Shown here: positions 6,476 through 7,904 of the stretch, piece after piece
Position numbering within the stretch: the first letter of the stretch is position 1
Layout: each line of letters opens with the position of its first letter
Translations under genes and position numbers: made by a program
The notes under the pieces: generated by a model
The model's input: only the letters and a program-made list of their open reading frames with translations
Databases searched by the model: none
Told to the model about the DNA's origin: nothing
Assembly (NCBI GenBank): GCA_947454665.1
Contig: CANGMU010000098.1
Location: forward strand, 1 to 7,904
DNA length: 7,904 nucleotides
Direction of reading: 5' to 3'
Origin: Pseudomonadota bacterium
GTDB taxonomy: Bacteria; Pseudomonadota; Gammaproteobacteria; Steroidobacterales; Steroidobacteraceae

Positions 6476-7299
6476 TTCAGGTCTCCGGCATCGAGCAGCT
6501 GCGACCGGTAATCACCGGCCGGGTAATGGAACGGCACCGGCCCATCCGGCAGGCCGTCCATGAACTGGCGTACCGCCGGATCGTGCGTGGCCTGCAGCTG
6601 CTCGGCATTCCCGCTCGCGACGACCTTCCCACCGGCCAGCAGGTAACTGCGGTCGGCGATCGTGCCGACCTCCTGCACGTCATGCGACACGACGATGCTG
6701 GTGATGCCGAGCGCATCGTTCAGCTCGCGGATCAGGCGGCAGACCATGCCCATCGAAATCGGGTCCAGGCCGACGAAGGGTTCGTCGTAGATGAGGATCT
6801 CCGGATCCATGACAATGGCCCGCGCCAGCGCCACGCGGCGCGCCATGCCACCCGAGAGCTCCTGCGGCATCAGCTTCGCCGCCCCGCGCAGGCCGACGGC
6901 TTCCAGCTTCATGAGCACGAGCCGGCGCAGCAGCGGCTCCGGCAGTTTCGTGTGCTGGCGCACCGGGAAGGCGACGTTCTCGAACACATCCAGGTCGGTG
7001 AGCAGCGCGCCGTTCTGGAACAGCATGCCCATCCGGCGCCGCAGCGCGAGCAGGCCCTGCCGACCATAACCGCCGATGTCCTCGCCGAAGACCTTCACGG
7101 ACCCTGCGGAGGGCACGGACTGGCCGGTGATCAGGCGCAGTAGCGTCGTCTTGCCAGTCCCGCTGGGCCCCATCACGGCCGTGATGCTGCCCCGCTCGAC
7201 GGTGATGTCCACGCCGTCGAAGATCTTGCGGCCCTCGACGCCGTAATGGAGGCCACGGACGTCGATGATCGGGTCGGGCAAAGGCGAGCGATCGATCAT
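6472..7299 (-). CDS. mlaF: ABC transporter ATP-binding protein MlaF
   Basis: Cytoplasmic ATPase that powers lipid movement through MlaFEDB. The 275-residue protein has every ABC motif intact: Walker A GPSGTGKT at 44-51 (Lys50), Q-loop Gln95 in MLFQNGALLTDLDVFENVAF, signature LSGGM at 148-152, Walker B ILIYDEPFVGLDP with Asp172-Glu173, and switch His206 in VVSHD. The QNGALLTDLDVFENVAFP stretch is characteristic of MlaF/Ttg2A rather than general ABC proteins. The C-terminal part after about 240 includes QFMDGLPDGPVPFHYP, which in the family extends to contact the partner MlaF and MlaB. It is the first gene of mlaFEDCB. The ATG has only a weak GGAAA upstream, and the promoter must lie in the 109-bp gap shared with the divergent regulator gene. 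Confidence 0.97.
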   Translation of the reverse strand: MIDRSPLPDPIIDVRGLHYGVEGRKIFDGVDITVERGSITAVMGPSGTGKTTLLRLITGQSVPSAGSVKVFGEDIGGYGRQGLLALRRRMGMLFQNGALLTDLDVFENVAFPVRQHTKLPEPLLRRLVLMKLEAVGLRGAAKLMPQELSGGMARRVALARAIVMDPEILIYDEPFVGLDPISMGMVCRLIRELNDALGITSIVVSHDVQEVGTIADRSYLLAGGKVVASGNAEQLQATHDPAVRQFMDGLPDGPVPFHYPAGDYRSQLLDAGDLK

Positions 7300-7327
7300 G
7301 CAGTCATTTCCAGAAGTCTTGGCGAGG

Positions 7328-7336
7328 ATGATAGCA
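7328..7336 (-). promoter_or_regulatory. Candidate extended -10 promoter for the mlaFEDCB operon
   Basis: On the minus strand the sequence reads TGCTATCAT: a TGn extension and a -10 matching five of six consensus bases, about 30 bases before the mlaF ATG. No good -35 is visible at 16-18 bases upstream; that position falls on the operator-like palindrome at 7353-7364. The absent -35 is acceptable for an extended -10 promoter. Confidence 0.45.
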
Positions 7337-7352
7337 AACGGCTGAAAACAGC

Positions 7353-7364
7353 ACTAAAATAGTC
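7353..7364. promoter_or_regulatory. Rrf2/IscR-like operator in the sufR-mlaF divergent region
   Basis: ACTAAAATAGTC matches the core of the IscR type-1 (Fe-S form) consensus, ACT-RWWWY-AGTC, at every position. ACTA and TAGT form inverted arms around AAA. The outer parts of the consensus (ATASYYG and RRSTAT) match poorly. It overlaps the -10 of the adjacent regulator gene, as expected for an autorepressor. Binding by the neighbouring Rrf2 protein is inference. Confidence 0.5.
7355..7360 (+). promoter_or_regulatory. Candidate -10 element for the Rrf2 regulator / suf operon
   Basis: TAAAAT matches five of six bases of TATAAT, in an AT-rich patch within otherwise GC-rich DNA. Transcription would begin near 7367, about 42 bases before the ATG. 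No convincing -35 is seen (TAGCAA lies at the 17-base spacing). It sits inside the palindromic operator core. Confidence 0.45.
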
Positions 7365-7408
7365 CCACATTTCTGAACGTGCGCTGTCCCAACCGAGTCC
7401 ACCAGACC

Positions 7409-7876
7409 ATGCTCCGCATCAGCAAGCTCACCGACTACGCCACCGTGATCCTTGGCCTCCTCGCCGCGGACCCGGACCGGCAGCAGACCGCGGCCGAAAT
7501 CGCCGAGCACACCCAGGTCGCCGCCCCCACCGTCAGCAAGGTGCTCAAGCAGCTGCAGCGGTCCCAGCTGGTCACCTCCTCGCGCGGCCTGCATGGCGGT
7601 TACCGCCTCGCCCGGCCCGCTCGGGAGATCAGCGCGGCAGCGATCCTGGACGCACTCGAAGGCCCTGTCGCCCTCACCGCCTGTTCGGGCGAACACAGCC
7701 ACTGTGACATCGAAGGGACCTGCAGTGTCGGCGGCGCGTGGCAGCGCGTAAACCGCGCGATCCGGCAGTCCCTGCAGGAAGTCACGCTCGCAGACCTCGC
7801 CGGCCTTGATGCCGGCTCCACGCATTTCGCAGTCTTCGACGTGAAGCTGCGCAACGGACTCCACGAGGCACGCTAG
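7409..7876 (+). CDS. Rrf2-family regulator of SUF iron-sulfur cluster assembly
   Basis: DNA-binding regulator of the Rrf2 family, close to the SUF-system Fe-S assembly regulators and related to IscR. It is expected to sense cluster status and repress the suf operon and itself. The 155-residue protein opens with MLRISKLTDYATVILGLLA, the typical start of this subfamily, so ATG 7409 was chosen over the in-frame GTG at 7379, which would add ten unlike residues. The winged helix-turn-helix spans about 27-68 (AAEIAEHTQVAAPTVSKVLKQL, read as AAEIAEHTQV and APTVSKVLKQL, then wing GLHGGYRLA). Cys92, Cys99 and Cys105 form the cluster-binding set, spaced C-X6-C-X5-C; IscR has C-X5-C-X5-C. An Rrf2-like operator overlaps its promoter, and a probable suf gene begins three bases downstream. 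Confidence 0.92.
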   Translation: MLRISKLTDYATVILGLLAADPDRQQTAAEIAEHTQVAAPTVSKVLKQLQRSQLVTSSRGLHGGYRLARPAREISAAAILDALEGPVALTACSGEHSHCDIEGTCSVGGAWQRVNRAIRQSLQEVTLADLAGLDAGSTHFAVFDVKLRNGLHEAR

Positions 7877-7879
7877 CCA

Positions 7880-7904
7880 ATGAGCACGCCTGACACGCAA
7901 CTCG
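7880..7904 (+). CDS. Start of next gene, probably sufB (partial, cut by window end)
   Basis: ATG at 7880 opens a frame reading MSTPDTQL and continuing out of the window. It begins three bases after the regulator stop, with GAGG 11 bases upstream. In many Proteobacteria, SUF-type Rrf2 regulators are followed directly by sufB, whose N-terminus is variable and often Ser/Thr-rich. The identity rests on context, since eight residues cannot prove it. Confidence 0.4.

Noticed and set aside
5837..6511. Plus-strand open frame of 224 codons opposite mlaE
   Set aside because: Antisense to a clear permease; the translation is full of His, Asp, Glu and Gln, the usual reverse image of a hydrophobic GC-rich gene. 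Likewise for the plus frame at 6526-7143 opposite mlaF.
7379..7408. N-terminal extension of the Rrf2 regulator from GTG 7379
   Set aside because: The family consistently begins at MLRISKLTDY, and the ten extra residues (MRCPNRVHQT) look unlike coding sequence of the family.
7300..7904. Search for repeats, tRNA, riboswitch or mobile-element ends in the intergenic gaps
   Set aside because: No gap exceeds about 110 bases, and none shows tRNA arms, direct repeats or transposon ends; only the promoter/operator elements listed could be supported.

Overview
This is a GC-rich bacterial chromosomal segment with G or C at most third codon positions. It carries ten complete or nearly complete genes and the first codons of an eleventh. 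The content (BCP peroxiredoxin, PIN-PhoH ATPase, BepA-type M48 protease, a complete Mla lipid-transport set, a SUF-type Rrf2 regulator) is typical of a Gammaproteobacterium. The Rrf2/SUF regulator and the GC content suggest a Xanthomonadales/Nevskiales-like relative rather than an enteric. That placement is inference from gene content only. Nothing points to recent transfer: there are no IS elements, tRNAs, CRISPR arrays or phage genes, and base use looks even throughout.

Layout. (1) Bases 30-1890, plus strand: a bcp peroxiredoxin overlaps a PIN-PhoH ATPase gene. (2) Bases 1928-3478, plus strand: a secreted M48 metalloprotease with a C-terminal TPR region, BepA-like. (3) Bases 3537-4271, plus strand: the outer-membrane lipoprotein MlaA, with its own candidate promoter. 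(4) Bases 4254-7299, minus strand: the operon mlaF-mlaE-mlaD-mlaC-mlaB. It converges on mlaA, and the two 3' ends overlap by 18 bp inside a perfect hairpin. (5) Bases 7300-7408: a compact divergent control region with an Rrf2/IscR-like operator. (6) From 7409, plus strand: a SUF-type Rrf2 regulator, followed after 3 bp by the start of another gene, probably sufB.

How the genes work together. MlaA (outer membrane), MlaC (periplasmic carrier) and MlaFEDB (inner-membrane ABC/MCE complex) form the full pathway that keeps phospholipid out of the outer leaflet of the outer membrane. The BepA-like protease-chaperone next door acts on outer-membrane protein assembly, so bases 1928-7299 form an envelope-maintenance block. 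The Rrf2 regulator begins a presumed suf (iron-sulfur assembly) operon and shares its upstream region with mlaF.

I found no clearly undescribed system. The most interesting signals are regulatory or architectural: the operator between suf and mla, the hairpin in the mlaA/mlaB overlap, the peroxiredoxin lacking its usual resolving cysteine, and a probable TTG start for the PhoH protein.
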